The notes: a model not told the origin generated them from the sequence alone. Positions 51,433 through 60,670 are shown, counted from the first letter of the stretch. The stretch: 64,000 bases of DNA from Fuerstiella sp041398845 (GCA_041398845.1 JAWKTZ010000012.1:248001-312000); one strand, 5' to 3'. A program made the numbers and translations.

Positions 51433-51530
51433 CAACGCCGTGAAGAGATTGGACTTGGTTTAACCCGACCCGGAGGGGAGGCGATTCTGTCGACCTGGAG
51501 CGCCTCACCTCCGAGTCGGGTTAAACGAAC
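51433..51530. repeat. Palindromic repeat A2
   Basis: caacgccgtgaagagattgg, tttaacccgacccggagggg, gattctgtcgac, then cacctccgagtcgggttaaa. Same order as A1 and A3. Between the second DUF1553 and DUF1501 genes. Confidence 0.85.
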
Positions 51531-51553
51531 GACGCCACTCAGGCAGACAGCAA

Positions 51554-53464
51554 CTACTGAATAAACAGAAACTCTTTGGTGTTGACCAGCGCCCAGATCA
51601 CATTGCCGACTCCGGCGGGACCTGAGGCCTTTATTTCCCGTTCAACAACAGCTCGTTCGTTTCCGCGAGGAGGTCGGGTCAGAATGCTGTAGAAGATGGC
51701 GTCAATCCCACTGGTGGTGTTGGGAGCCGATATCACGGTGTCGTAAATCACACTGCCACCTTCCAGCATCATGTGAGTGATCTCACCGTTGAACATCGTC
51801 AGCACCTGACTGACACTGCCCGCTCGTCCGGAACTGGCGATGAGTTCGCGGTCACTTTGGCCGAACTGTCGCAGGAAATGTTCGGCCGGCAGCGGCGAAG
51901 GCTGTTCTGAGGCCCGCGCCAGTGTCAGTCCCTTGTAGTAATTGCGTTCGCGGACCAGCTTGCGTTCAGCGGCAGCACTGAATTTCTCGTCGAATTTTGT
52001 CGTGACCCGCTGTACATCCGCAGCCGTCACTTTGTCCAGATCCATATCAATCACGCTCGCCAGTTCCGACATCGACGGTCGCGTGAAGGAACCGGGGTTG
52101 TAAACGGCCAGAGTCAGCAGCGAATCCCAGATCTGTTCGGCCGTCATGCGGCGCAGAATCGGCCCCGGAAAGTGATAGGCCGCCGAGATGTCCACATCGT
52201 GATCCGTTGCTTCCCGCTGCCATGCCCGGGTGTTGAAGATGATTCTCTGCAGCTCGCGATAATCGAAACCGTTCTGAATGAGTTCCGCCGTCAGAAAATC
52301 CAGAACTTCTGCATTGTTCGGCTGGCTCTCGTCACGAATGTCATTAAACGGTTCGATCAGTCCCACGCCGAATGCCTTCTGCCACATTCGGTTGGCCATG
52401 TTTCGAGCAAAGCGAGGATTGTCTTTGCTGGTCATCCAGTCAGCCAGAATCTGCCGTGACGTTTTGCTTTTGGAAGCCGCCGGAGCTTCTCCAAACAATG
52501 GCTTCATGGCCACAACATCGTTGGGTTTGGCATTGTCGTACTGATAATCATGAGGAAGTCGCAGAGGACGCTTATGTTCCCAGACTTCAAACAGGTTGGC
52601 ATTGATGACTCGGGCAAACGTCCCGTTGCCATTGGCCGCAGGATCTTTCGCTTTCAGTTCCTCACGCAGTCGAGCCAGCGGATTTCCCCGGCTGTACGTC
52701 GTTTTGTCGCCGGTGTTGCTGCGAGTCCGCGTGCCATACCAATACGCCGCCAGTTCGTAGTATTCCTTCTGAGTCCAGTGGTCGAACGGGTGATCATGAC
52801 ACTGAGCACAGCCGATCTGAGTGCCCAGAAAAACCTGGACCATGTTGTCAACGGCGTCGAGTTCCATATTGGAATCGCGCAGAATGTAGCCCACCGCCGG
52901 ATTGTTCCAGATCCGCCCTTCGGCCGTCAGCATCTCCCGTACCCACTCATCGTACGGCTTGTTGGTGCGAATGCTGTCCTTGATCCATTCGTGATACGGC
53001 TGAGCAATCTGGTTACCGTTGATTGGATGATCTTTGAGTCGCAGCAGGTCGGCCCAGTAGTTGTACATGTGGCTGACGTAGTCGTACGAACCAAGCAGTT
53101 CGTCAATCAGCTTCTCTCGCTTTTGATTGTCTTTGCTCTGAACGAAACGCCCGACTTCCTGAAGCAAAGGAATGCGACCGCCGATTTCCAGATAGACGCG
53201 ACGCACAAACTGTTCGTCAGACAGCGCGCTGTTCGGGCTGATCTGATTCTTCCGGTAGCCTTCATCCAGCAGACGATCGACCTGTGCAGACGCATCACGA
53301 ACGCGATTCAACGTGTCGCTGCTGACGGCCTTCACGGGTCCCCATTCGACTTTGCCGGAACCACGAGGCACTTTGCTCACGGGCGGCTTCTTCTGCTGGG
53401 CCAGCCCGACCGATGTCTGGGCCGTAAGCAATGCCGCGCAGACGAGAAGCAAGGGTAGACGCAT
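51554..53464 (-). CDS. DUF1549/DUF1553 protein (copy 2)
   Basis: 636 aa from Met at 53464, which gives signal peptide MRLPLLLVCAALLTAQTSVG. No cytochrome domain, unlike the copy at 7849-11070. DUF1549: LSDEQFVRRVYLEIGGRIP, LGTQIGCAQCHDHPFDHWTQKEYYELAAYWYG. DUF1553: NPRFARNMANRMWQKAFGVGLIEPFNDIRDES, LDFLTAELIQNGFDYRELQRIIFNTRAWQREA, RRMTAEQIWDSLL, ending ALVNTKEFLFIQ. Exported, unknown substrate, probably works with the DUF1501 protein. Confidence 0.93.
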   Translation of the reverse strand: MRLPLLLVCAALLTAQTSVGLAQQKKPPVSKVPRGSGKVEWGPVKAVSSDTLNRVRDASAQVDRLLDEGYRKNQISPNSALSDEQFVRRVYLEIGGRIPLLQEVGRFVQSKDNQKREKLIDELLGSYDYVSHMYNYWADLLRLKDHPINGNQIAQPYHEWIKDSIRTNKPYDEWVREMLTAEGRIWNNPAVGYILRDSNMELDAVDNMVQVFLGTQIGCAQCHDHPFDHWTQKEYYELAAYWYGTRTRSNTGDKTTYSRGNPLARLREELKAKDPAANGNGTFARVINANLFEVWEHKRPLRLPHDYQYDNAKPNDVVAMKPLFGEAPAASKSKTSRQILADWMTSKDNPRFARNMANRMWQKAFGVGLIEPFNDIRDESQPNNAEVLDFLTAELIQNGFDYRELQRIIFNTRAWQREATDHDVDISAAYHFPGPILRRMTAEQIWDSLLTLAVYNPGSFTRPSMSELASVIDMDLDKVTAADVQRVTTKFDEKFSAAAERKLVRERNYYKGLTLARASEQPSPLPAEHFLRQFGQSDRELIASSGRAGSVSQVLTMFNGEITHMMLEGGSVIYDTVISAPNTTSGIDAIFYSILTRPPRGNERAVVEREIKASGPAGVGNVIWALVNTKEFLFIQ

Positions 53465-53599
53465 ATGAACTCCCGAGATCACGGTCAGAGTTTTCGACAC
53501 TCCGAGGGGAAATGGCCCGTTTCTCTCAGCGTGCTGTTTGACTGCGGAGCAATTATTCCGCACGGCGACGGAAGTTGCAACTGGAGAACCGGAAAATGT

Positions 53600-54361
53600 T
53601 TACGACACCGGAACGGCCGCATTTTCCATGCTGGCAAGAATTCTGCGGACAATGTCATGACGCCCCAGCAGCCGACGAGTACGACCGCTGATCCGCAAGG
53701 CACCACCGCTTTCAAGGCAGCGTTCCCAGCAACCGGGCAGACGAGCCCACGGCGAACCACCACGCAGGACCATCATCGCTTTGATGCGGTGCGTTTCAAA
53801 GCTGTCAATCCAGTCCATGCAGCCCGTCTGTTGTGGCTGAAAGACGTCTCTTGACGTTCCCAGAACCGAATTCAACGGCACCAGCATATCCACTCGAAAC
53901 CGCAGCGCATCGTCCAGACAGCCTTCCAGACCTTCGCGAACACAGCGTTCTGCGTGATTGTAGGTATGCAGTCCACGACACCCTGGAAGCACCACAACCG
54001 CTCGAGCCTGAAGTTCCGAAGCCAGCTCAAGGGCGCGACGAGTATCATCAACCGCCTGCTTCCATGTGCGCCCCAATGTTCCGGTGAAGCCTCCGGCAAA
54101 TCCCAGAGTACACACTTCCATGCCCGCATCCTGCAGAACACACTTCAATACGTTCTTGCCGATCCGCATTGCGCGCTGACGACGAATGCTGACATTCCGA
54201 ACTCGTCGACGCTGCAGCGTCTGCACTTCCGCCACCAGCTCGTCGTAATCATTTGCAAGCAGAATTTCCGCAGTGCTCAACAACACAGGCGGTGTATGGT
54301 CAAACGAACTGACCGAAAAACTCGTCGAGGCCTGTTCAAGGACAACGTCCATATGACTCAT
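53600..54361 (-). CDS. TIM-barrel protein of the sugar isomerase/epimerase-like group (degenerate)
   Basis: 253 aa (Met at 54352 is an equally good start). The sequence has TIM-barrel-like spacing: VRNVSIRRQRAMRIG, MEVCTLGFAGGFTGTLGRTWKQAVDDTRRALELASELQARAVVVLPGCRG (helix plus strand as in AP endonuclease 2-type barrels), and VDMLVPLNSVLG. The usual metal-binding Glu/His motifs of the family (E, D-x-x-H, H-x-x-D) are not obvious, so it is probably not an active isomerase. Soluble. Assignment tentative. Confidence 0.55.
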   Translation of the reverse strand: MSHMDVVLEQASTSFSVSSFDHTPPVLLSTAEILLANDYDELVAEVQTLQRRRVRNVSIRRQRAMRIGKNVLKCVLQDAGMEVCTLGFAGGFTGTLGRTWKQAVDDTRRALELASELQARAVVVLPGCRGLHTYNHAERCVREGLEGCLDDALRFRVDMLVPLNSVLGTSRDVFQPQQTGCMDWIDSFETHRIKAMMVLRGGSPWARLPGCWERCLESGGALRISGRTRRLLGRHDIVRRILASMENAAVPVS

Positions 54362-55023
54362 TCTCTCGGTGGGTGACGTCTGGGATGTTTGAGGGGCGGA
54401 AGATTAAGGATTGTTGAAGAGACTGCAACACCGATTGACATCATTTTCGACAAAACAGAGTTGATTTGCAGCAGCGGTTCAAAGCGGGCAATGTTGGCGA
54501 AAAATTTTCTAAAACGATTTCCTTTTTTGCGTCACAGGAATTCCTGGAGGCTCTCTGAAAAAGGGGTCTGACCCTTATGGAGGGCAGCAAAATTCAGTAA
54601 CAACGGCTGCCCGGAGAGGGTCAGACTCCTTTTTCAGATAGCCTCTACTGAACGCATGCACAGACACGAAGAAAACAATGTCGATCCGCACACAAGTCAA
54701 AAGCTCAACGCGAAAACAGGAGAATCCCTCGCACGCTCACAAGGTCGACGCGCATGCGAGTGAACTGAGTGTTTCCTGCAACTCCGTCGCGCAGGAAATT
54801 GCTCCCCGTTTCTGTGAATTCAATCGCTGACGCTTTGAGCGTGCCTTGCATCGACTGGGAACAACCGTGTCGTCGCAGCTTCATTTCCGGAACGGTTACA
54901 TTTTCGTGTTCTCAGTCCTACAATGTCTGGCACTTCGGAGTTCTGCACTTCGGCATATGGTGTTCGGAAAGAACCGACAGATCGTGTGTGCGCGGAGTTC
55001 TGAAGGCTGAAGGAGGCCGTGTC
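54362..55023. other. Divergent intergenic region with repeat B5
   Basis: Separates the TIM-barrel-like gene (minus) from the ECF sigma gene (plus). Contains B5 (54545-54647). The ECF frame is open upstream to 54769, but I prefer the TTG at 55024. No other gene is supported. Confidence 0.5.
54545..54647. repeat. Palindromic repeat B5
   Basis: tggaggctctctgaaaaagg...gacccttatggagggcagca on the left, ggctgcccggagagggtcag...ttttcagatagcctct on the right. About 375 bases upstream of the sigma-factor gene. Confidence 0.85.
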
Positions 55024-55641
55024 TTGCAGAATGCCATTCCCCCGCACAACGATCCGCCGCGCGATGACGTTGCCAATCCCGATCGCTGGGTTGACGACTA
55101 TGGAGACTACCTTTACCGCTATGCGTTCTCACGGTTACGCGATGCCAATGCCGCAGAAGAAGTCGTTCAGGAAACATTTCTGGCCGGAATTCGTTTTCAG
55201 GATCGCTTTAACGGGGACGGTGCCGAACGAGCATGGTTGCTGGGAATTCTGAAACGCAAACTTATCGATCATGTCCGTCAACGAAATCGCTATGATCGCG
55301 ATGGATCCTGGGAGGACAGCCATGATCCGTCAGAACAGATGTTCGATCGCAACGGCAACTGGAAGGCTGGCGTCTTCGGGCAGGTGCAGCCAGGCGATCA
55401 GGCCGAAGCCGGCGAATTCCGGGAAGTTGTCAGAAGCTGCCTCGAACATCTTCCCAAAGGTCAGGCCGATGTGTTTGTCCTGAGCGTAATGGAAGACATG
55501 GACGCCGATCAGATCTGCCGTGAACTCAATATCACTCCGTCCAACCTGTGGGTCCGACTGCATCGAGCTCGCCTGGGACTCGCTCGCTGTGTCGGCGCTC
55601 GATGGCTGGCCGACGAAGGAGTCCCCCAACATGCTCAATGA
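55024..55641 (+). CDS. ECF-type RNA polymerase sigma factor
   Basis: 205 aa from TTG 55024, chosen because aaggagg lies at 55010-55016, 7 bases upstream; no ATG is in frame near this point. Region 2: DYGDYLYRYAFSRLRDANAAEEVVQETFLAG. Region 4: LEHLPKGQADVFVLSVMEDMDADQICRELNITPSNLWVRLHRARLGL with a helix-turn-helix. Planctomycete ECF factors are often linked to Ser/Thr kinases, and here the kinase start (55631) lies 11 bases inside this gene, so they are translationally coupled. Targets unknown; no anti-sigma gene is next to it. Confidence 0.92.
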   Translation: MQNAIPPHNDPPRDDVANPDRWVDDYGDYLYRYAFSRLRDANAAEEVVQETFLAGIRFQDRFNGDGAERAWLLGILKRKLIDHVRQRNRYDRDGSWEDSHDPSEQMFDRNGNWKAGVFGQVQPGDQAEAGEFREVVRSCLEHLPKGQADVFVLSVMEDMDADQICRELNITPSNLWVRLHRARLGLARCVGARWLADEGVPQHAQ

Positions 55642-57790
55642 TCGAAAATCGTCCGAACTGATTTCCCGATCACTGTCCGGTCGCCTCAGCCCGTCCGTGC
55701 AGCGTCAGGTTGACGAAGTGCTTGAAACCAGCGAACAGGCGCGCGCCTACGCCAAACTGTCCGCCATGATTCAGGAATCGCTGTCCGACGTCGCACGCAT
55801 GTCTCGCGCCGGCGACGAATCGATCAGCCCCGGATTGTCACCTGACTCGCGCGAACGCCTCAAACGATCCATCAGACAGGAATCCGCGCGGCTCAACAGC
55901 AGGGCGTTGGCCGCAACCGTTACGGTTGATCGAGTTCAGGATTCCACCGTTCCCAGTGCCGATCAGACGCTGACCCCCGAGTCAGAAGCTGGTCGCTCAA
56001 CACTGGCCATGGATGAACAGCGTTCGATGAAGGCACGCTTCACCCTGTTGAAGAAACTTGGCCGTGGTGGACTCGGCACAGTCTGGCTGGCCCGCGACAC
56101 GAAACTCAATCGAGCTGTCGCGCTGAAGGAAATGAATCCGGAATCCGCCGAATTTCCTCTGGCATGGGATCGGTTTCATCGTGAGGCCGAAATCACGGGA
56201 CACCTGGAACATCCCAATGTCGTGCCGCTGTATCAGTTCGGAACCGACGCCGTCAGCGGACAGCCGTTCTACGCTATGCGCTTCGTCGGCAAGCGAACTC
56301 TGGTGGATGCCATCGAAGAATATCACGATCGCAAGTCGGCCGGCGAAGACGTCACGATGGACCTGCATCGACTGCTGTCGGCCTTCATCGGTGTCTGCCA
56401 GGCGATCGCGTATGCGCATTCGCGTGGGGTCATTCATCGCGACCTCAAACCCGAAAACGTGGCTCTGGATTCCTTTGGACAGGTGATCGTCCTGGATTGG
56501 GGTCTGGCAAAGGTCATCAATGATCACGAAATCGAAGGAGGCATTTCCGGAGACCACCCGTTGGCCGACAGTGGCTTCAGCCACACCATGGCAGGAGAAA
56601 TCATCGGCACGCCGCTGTACATGGCGCCGGAACAGGCCTCCGGCCGCCTGAATGATGTTGATCATCGCACCGACATCTACGGACTCGGAGCCATCCTGTT
56701 TGCGATGCTGACCGGCCGAGCTCCCCATCAGGACAGCAGTGCGTCTGATGGCGTTGCCGTGACGATGACCGAACTGCTGCGACAGATCGCCGAAGGTCCG
56801 TCTCCCAGACCGGCGGATGTGGTGAAGTCCATTCCCGCCGACCTGGAAGCCATCTGCGCCAAGGCCATGCAGTTCAAACCACACTCACGCTATCAGACCA
56901 CCACGGAAATGTCGGAAGCGGTGCAGCGCTGGATGGCCGGGCGCAATGAACGTCGACAGCAATACGCAGACTCCCGCAGTGAATGTCGGGAACTGCGATC
57001 CACAATGCTGGCGTCTGTTCGAGATCTCGAACGCAACGTCCGCTTTATGTCCAGCCTGCCACCGATTCAGGGCATGGTCAACTGCCGAACTGAACGCAGC
57101 ACCGACGATCTGGCCACATGGCGGGAACACCTCGCCGTGATCTACGCCGGACTGCTCAGAACCAACTGCGACTTCTGTTCCGTCTCCTGCGCCGAAGTGA
57201 AGGACGGACAGTTTCAGGAACTGCTGCGAATCGAACGACAGACGAGCGATGTGTCTAATGTCCGCAGCATTCCGGCCAGCCGACTCAGCTCAGGCCCGTT
57301 AACCTCATGCATGCAAAAGGCACTGGATGGAAAGCCGGACGAAGTCCACGTCGCCCTGTCCTCAGAATGTCCGCAACCCGGATCGTCAACGGCCGAACGA
57401 TCAAACCTGCTCGCAGCGGCCGTGCCCGTGTTCGATCAGGTCACCGAAGAACTGTTCGGCTTCGTCATGATCGAAGCGTGCCTGGACAATCTGATCGAAA
57501 GTCAGGTTCGAGATCGCTTTCGTGCTCGAGGTCGTCTGTTTGTACTGGACAACGAATGCCGGATTCTGCTGCAGCGCGATCGCAACGGCAGCCGGGTCCG
57601 TGAGAATGACGGGAAGCCGATGAATTCCCTGTCCCGTGCATGGGACGACGTTCTGCCAGTCCTGAAACAACACGGAGAATTCATCGACGAACAGGACCAC
57701 GCCATCTACGCCACCCGCATCGACCTCGTTCCCGGTCGCTATTCCCTCGCTCTCGCCCTGTGCCTTGCCGAACGACAGACATCCAACTGA
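55631..57790 (+). CDS. Ser/Thr protein kinase with C-terminal sensor-like region
   Basis: 719 aa from ATG 55631. Kinase domain about 135-435: GRGGLGTVWLARD (P-loop), AVALKEM with Lys166, VIHRDLKPENVALD with Asp271, and VLDWGLAK at 289 (DWG instead of DFG, common in planctomycetes). APEQASGRLNDVDHRTDIYGLGAIL completes the activation lobe. No membrane segment is seen. After a helical linker (about 440-480, with Arg-rich RNERRQQYADSRSE) comes a PAS/Cache-like sensor (about 500-715: RGRLFVLDNECRILLQRDRNGS). Partly overlaps the ECF gene; it may act on that sigma factor. Confidence 0.9.
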   Translation: MLNDRKSSELISRSLSGRLSPSVQRQVDEVLETSEQARAYAKLSAMIQESLSDVARMSRAGDESISPGLSPDSRERLKRSIRQESARLNSRALAATVTVDRVQDSTVPSADQTLTPESEAGRSTLAMDEQRSMKARFTLLKKLGRGGLGTVWLARDTKLNRAVALKEMNPESAEFPLAWDRFHREAEITGHLEHPNVVPLYQFGTDAVSGQPFYAMRFVGKRTLVDAIEEYHDRKSAGEDVTMDLHRLLSAFIGVCQAIAYAHSRGVIHRDLKPENVALDSFGQVIVLDWGLAKVINDHEIEGGISGDHPLADSGFSHTMAGEIIGTPLYMAPEQASGRLNDVDHRTDIYGLGAILFAMLTGRAPHQDSSASDGVAVTMTELLRQIAEGPSPRPADVVKSIPADLEAICAKAMQFKPHSRYQTTTEMSEAVQRWMAGRNERRQQYADSRSECRELRSTMLASVRDLERNVRFMSSLPPIQGMVNCRTERSTDDLATWREHLAVIYAGLLRTNCDFCSVSCAEVKDGQFQELLRIERQTSDVSNVRSIPASRLSSGPLTSCMQKALDGKPDEVHVALSSECPQPGSSTAERSNLLAAAVPVFDQVTEELFGFVMIEACLDNLIESQVRDRFRARGRLFVLDNECRILLQRDRNGSRVRENDGKPMNSLSRAWDDVLPVLKQHGEFIDEQDHAIYATRIDLVPGRYSLALALCLAERQTSN

Positions 57791-57846
57791 AGGTCACTCA
57801 AAAAGCAGCGGTCATGGCTCCGCGCGCCGCGCGTTTTGAAGGTTGA

Positions 57847-58206
57847 ATGGTCATCATGGTTGATCTGATTGAAGTGCAGACAACGGTCGGTTCCGAAGAT
57901 GAGGCCGGGCGCATTGCCGATCGATTGCTGTCCGAACGCCTGGCCGCATGTGTTCAGGTGACGGGACCGATCGTGAGTCGGTACTGGTGGCAGGGAACCC
58001 TGGAACAGGCCAACGAATGGGTCTGTACCGCGAAATCGGTGGCGTCGCTCTACGAACGTATCGAAGCCGCCATTCGCGCAGTGCATTCGTACGAAGAACC
58101 TCAGATCGTCGCCGTGGCCGTGCTGCGAGCATCAGCCGGCTACGAGCAATGGGTGCGCGACGAAGTTCAATTGCCGCCACGGCAAGGGCAGGGTCCAACG
58201 CCGTGA
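57847..58206 (+). CDS. cutA: Divalent-cation tolerance protein CutA
   Basis: 119 aa (Met at 57856 is an alternative start). CutA1 pattern: LIEVQTTVGSEDEAGRIADRLLSERLAACVQVTGPIVSRYWWQG, EWVCTAKSVASLYERIEAAIRAVHSYEEPQIVAVAV and YEQWVRDEV. Forms a stable trimer with a role in metal tolerance. The C-terminal tail (PPRQGQGPTP) and stop codon lie inside repeat A3, so the ending probably arose by repeat insertion. Confidence 0.92.
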   Translation: MVIMVDLIEVQTTVGSEDEAGRIADRLLSERLAACVQVTGPIVSRYWWQGTLEQANEWVCTAKSVASLYERIEAAIRAVHSYEEPQIVAVAVLRASAGYEQWVRDEVQLPPRQGQGPTP

Positions 58207-58335
58207 AGAGATTTCCGGCAGGAAAACACAGTTCGTTTAACCCGACCCGGAGGGGAGGCGATTCTGTCGACCGCGACCACCTCCCTGCGGGTCGGGTTAA
58301 ACGAAGTCAAAACTCTTCACGGCAGGGGCATGGCC
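58190..58335. repeat. Palindromic repeat A3, overlapping the 3' end of cutA
   Basis: Full A element: gggcagggtccaacgccgtg, tttaacccgacccggagggg, gattctgtcgac, then gggtcgggttaaacgaagtc and aactcttcacggcaggggca. The tga in ccgtgaagag is the cutA stop. Confidence 0.85.
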
Positions 58336-58779
58336 CTTGACTCATGGGGCGTGGCTGACCTTGAGAACATGGCGGGCCGGAACCGCCCAGTCGCTTCCGT
58401 TGGTCGCTTTGCCAAACCGTTTGTTGTCTGAACGTTCGTACACTGACATGGCATTGAGGCGGAACTGCGTTCGGTAAACTGCGTAAACTGCGGCAACTCT
58501 GCACGTGCGACTCTGCGGATTGCCGTGATTACAGGCATGATTCTGATTATCAGGGATCTTCCCGGCCGATGGATTATGCGACGGACAACTGTTGTGACGT
58601 TTGTACCGATGGTGCGTGTCGGCAGCTAGCCTCGAGTGAAGGTGGTTTTTGTCTGGTCACAATGATCACGGCGAGTCGGCGGCTTGGTTCTGAGTCGGGC
58701 TCTTTCCGGAAATCTGTCCATGTCTCTTCACGTCAGGCGCAGAGATTCACGCTTGTCTTTCCCAGGAAAGGGCCAACCA
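58336..58779. other. Intergenic region before the BBP7-like gene
   Basis: No supported gene. Short open frames do not show motifs; it probably contains the promoter of the outer-membrane protein gene. No clear consensus seen. Confidence 0.4.
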
Positions 58780-60015
58780 ATGCGAGCACTCATTCTACTT
58801 GTTGCAACGGTCGCTGTCATGGCGTCACAGGCTTCCGCACAGAATCAGCATCGGCTGGTTCCCTACGGAACGCCGCCCGCAGCGCCGCCGCCACTGCATT
58901 ACGAAACAGCGTCAGCCGCGCGCTATCAGAGTTCGGTTCCGGATGAGCAGGTGCCGTACCATGATGCTCAGGACTATCTGTCAGCCGCAGACAGCGGTGA
59001 CATTGACCAGATGGTTGCTGAGTCATATCAAATGGATGCCCCGTATTACCAGGACACGTGCGGAGAATCGTGCGGCCACTGCGGCGGCGCTGGCTGCTGT
59101 GTCTGCTGTATCCCGTACTGGGCTCACAAGACCAGCATCTTTGGCGAATATCTGTTCATGAGTGCCAAGCAGCAGCATCTCGATTTTGCAACCCCTGTTG
59201 ACGGAACGACCAACACCGCCGTCCCCGTCGGACGCACAGCCGTGTTTGCTCCGGACTATTCCAGCGGCTTTCGCGCCGGAGGGTCTTTGAGAATTGATGA
59301 ATGTTCAAGCTTCATGTTCGGGTATACGAACTTTCAGAGTGACGTTTACAAGGAGGTTCGCCTGCCTGGCGGGGCTCCAGCGCCGAACACCTTTCTGCGA
59401 TCTGAACTGGTGCATCCGAACACGGTGGATGTCGGAAACGACAGTCTGACCGCATCCGGTTTCTATGACATTGACTTTCGAACGGCCGACGCCGCCTACA
59501 CAAGGACTCTGACCGGCGACTGCAATCAGCGATTGAATGGAACGTTCGGTTTTCGATACGGGAATCTGGTTCAGGATCTCCGCACTCAGCATCGCATTCT
59601 GGACAACGTTCGCGTCAACACCGACATTGACTTTGACGGTTATGGACCTCGTGCCGGCCTGGACTATGAACGACTGACCTGTGGCGGATTTCTGTTCTAT
59701 GCCAAAGGCGGCATCAGTCTGCTTGCCGGGCGCTTCGATGCCACTTACCTGCAGACATCGGTGTTTGCAGGAGTGGAAGCGGCTTCAGGAATTCTGGAAG
59801 ACCGCATCGTTCCTCAGTATGAACTGGAATTTGGATCCGGCTGGGAAAGCCCGGGCGGAGCATTTCGCATCACCGCCGGTTATATCTACAACGTGTGGGG
59901 CAATGTCGTGACAACTCCAGGCTTCATCGACGGGGTCCAGGCCGGAGAACTGGATGACATCAGCGAAACACTGACGTTCGATGGTCTGGCCGTACGAGCT
60001 CAGGTGCTGTTCTAA
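58780..60015 (+). CDS. BBP7-like outer membrane beta-barrel protein
   Basis: 411 aa from ATG 58780, which gives signal peptide RALILLVATVAVMASQASA. Mature N-terminus is Pro/Tyr/Gln-rich, then a cluster of cysteines (CGESCGHCGGAGCCVCCIPYW), then a beta-barrel-like part (about 135-411) of alternating aromatic strands: SIFGEYLFMSA, LRIDECSSFMFGYTNFQSDVYKEV, NQRLNGTFGFRYGNLVQDL, GPRAGLDYERLTCGGFLFYAKGG and a C-terminal FDGLAVRAQVLF with terminal Phe. BBP7-family proteins are planctomycete outer-membrane proteins of unknown function. A strong terminator follows. Confidence 0.85.
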   Translation: MRALILLVATVAVMASQASAQNQHRLVPYGTPPAAPPPLHYETASAARYQSSVPDEQVPYHDAQDYLSAADSGDIDQMVAESYQMDAPYYQDTCGESCGHCGGAGCCVCCIPYWAHKTSIFGEYLFMSAKQQHLDFATPVDGTTNTAVPVGRTAVFAPDYSSGFRAGGSLRIDECSSFMFGYTNFQSDVYKEVRLPGGAPAPNTFLRSELVHPNTVDVGNDSLTASGFYDIDFRTADAAYTRTLTGDCNQRLNGTFGFRYGNLVQDLRTQHRILDNVRVNTDIDFDGYGPRAGLDYERLTCGGFLFYAKGGISLLAGRFDATYLQTSVFAGVEAASGILEDRIVPQYELEFGSGWESPGGAFRITAGYIYNVWGNVVTTPGFIDGVQAGELDDISETLTFDGLAVRAQVLF

Positions 60016-60090
60016 CAAACGCACTCAAGGCACCTCGAAGCCGGCAGGTTTCAGCTCGCTCGGCAACTCTCAATTCATTCGCTCACACGC

Positions 60091-60130
60091 AAACGCTGCC
60101 AGGTCACCGCAATGACCTGGCAGCGTTTCT
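60091..60130 (+). terminator. Strong hairpin terminator after the BBP7-like gene
   Basis: aaacgctgccaggtca and tgacctggcagcgttt form a perfect 16-bp stem around ccgcaa, followed by ctcttt. The T-run is short, but the stem is the strongest in the window. Confidence 0.75.
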
Positions 60131-60670
60131 CTTTGCGCGCGGCACAACGGACTTGAAGCACGATGCGGCCTGTGACCGCCTCATTCACCCCGGGACAGAA
60201 GGTGGTTTTGGCTTAAGGAACGCTTCATCAGTAGATGACGTAGTGGATTTCGCCGGAATTCCTGTGAGCAGGGAATTCTGGCGAATCCCACTACGAGATG
60301 CGCCAGTCAGTGATTGGTCGGTCCTAAGTTCTTGTCGGCCAACGACCTCTGGACATTTGTACATTGCTTTGGTCGGAAGTCGAGGTAGGGAAAACATCCC
60401 CGAAAACTCCGAAATCGTTGTTAGTTTGTTTTAAGTGGGCTATTTAGGGTGTTTAATGAATCGCCGAGAATTCCCGCAATGAATGTTGTGCGTTTGAACG
60501 GGGGTTTGCGAGGAATTCATGGGTGGAACGGTGGTGCGAGCCTCCGCAGTGACCGTCACCACAGGTCAGGTTTCCAGGAATTCAGAATTCGTTCGACATC
60601 TCATTCGAGGCTGCCTCGGGGCAGACCTGCGAATGTCGATTTGTGAGCTTTTACTTTACAGGGCCATGGT
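60131..60670. other. Intergenic region with repeat C3 upstream of the surface-protein gene
   Basis: C3 lies at 60214-60325. The second half is A+T-richer (gttagtttgttttaagtggg, ctatttaggg) and probably holds the promoter; only weak -35/-10 matches are visible. No gene supported. Confidence 0.45.
60214..60325. repeat. Palindromic repeat C3
   Basis: aaggaacgcttcatcagtag, gtagtggatttcgccggaat, ttctggcgaatcccactac, gcgccagtcagtgattggtc. Close match to C2 (25441-25547). Confidence 0.85.
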
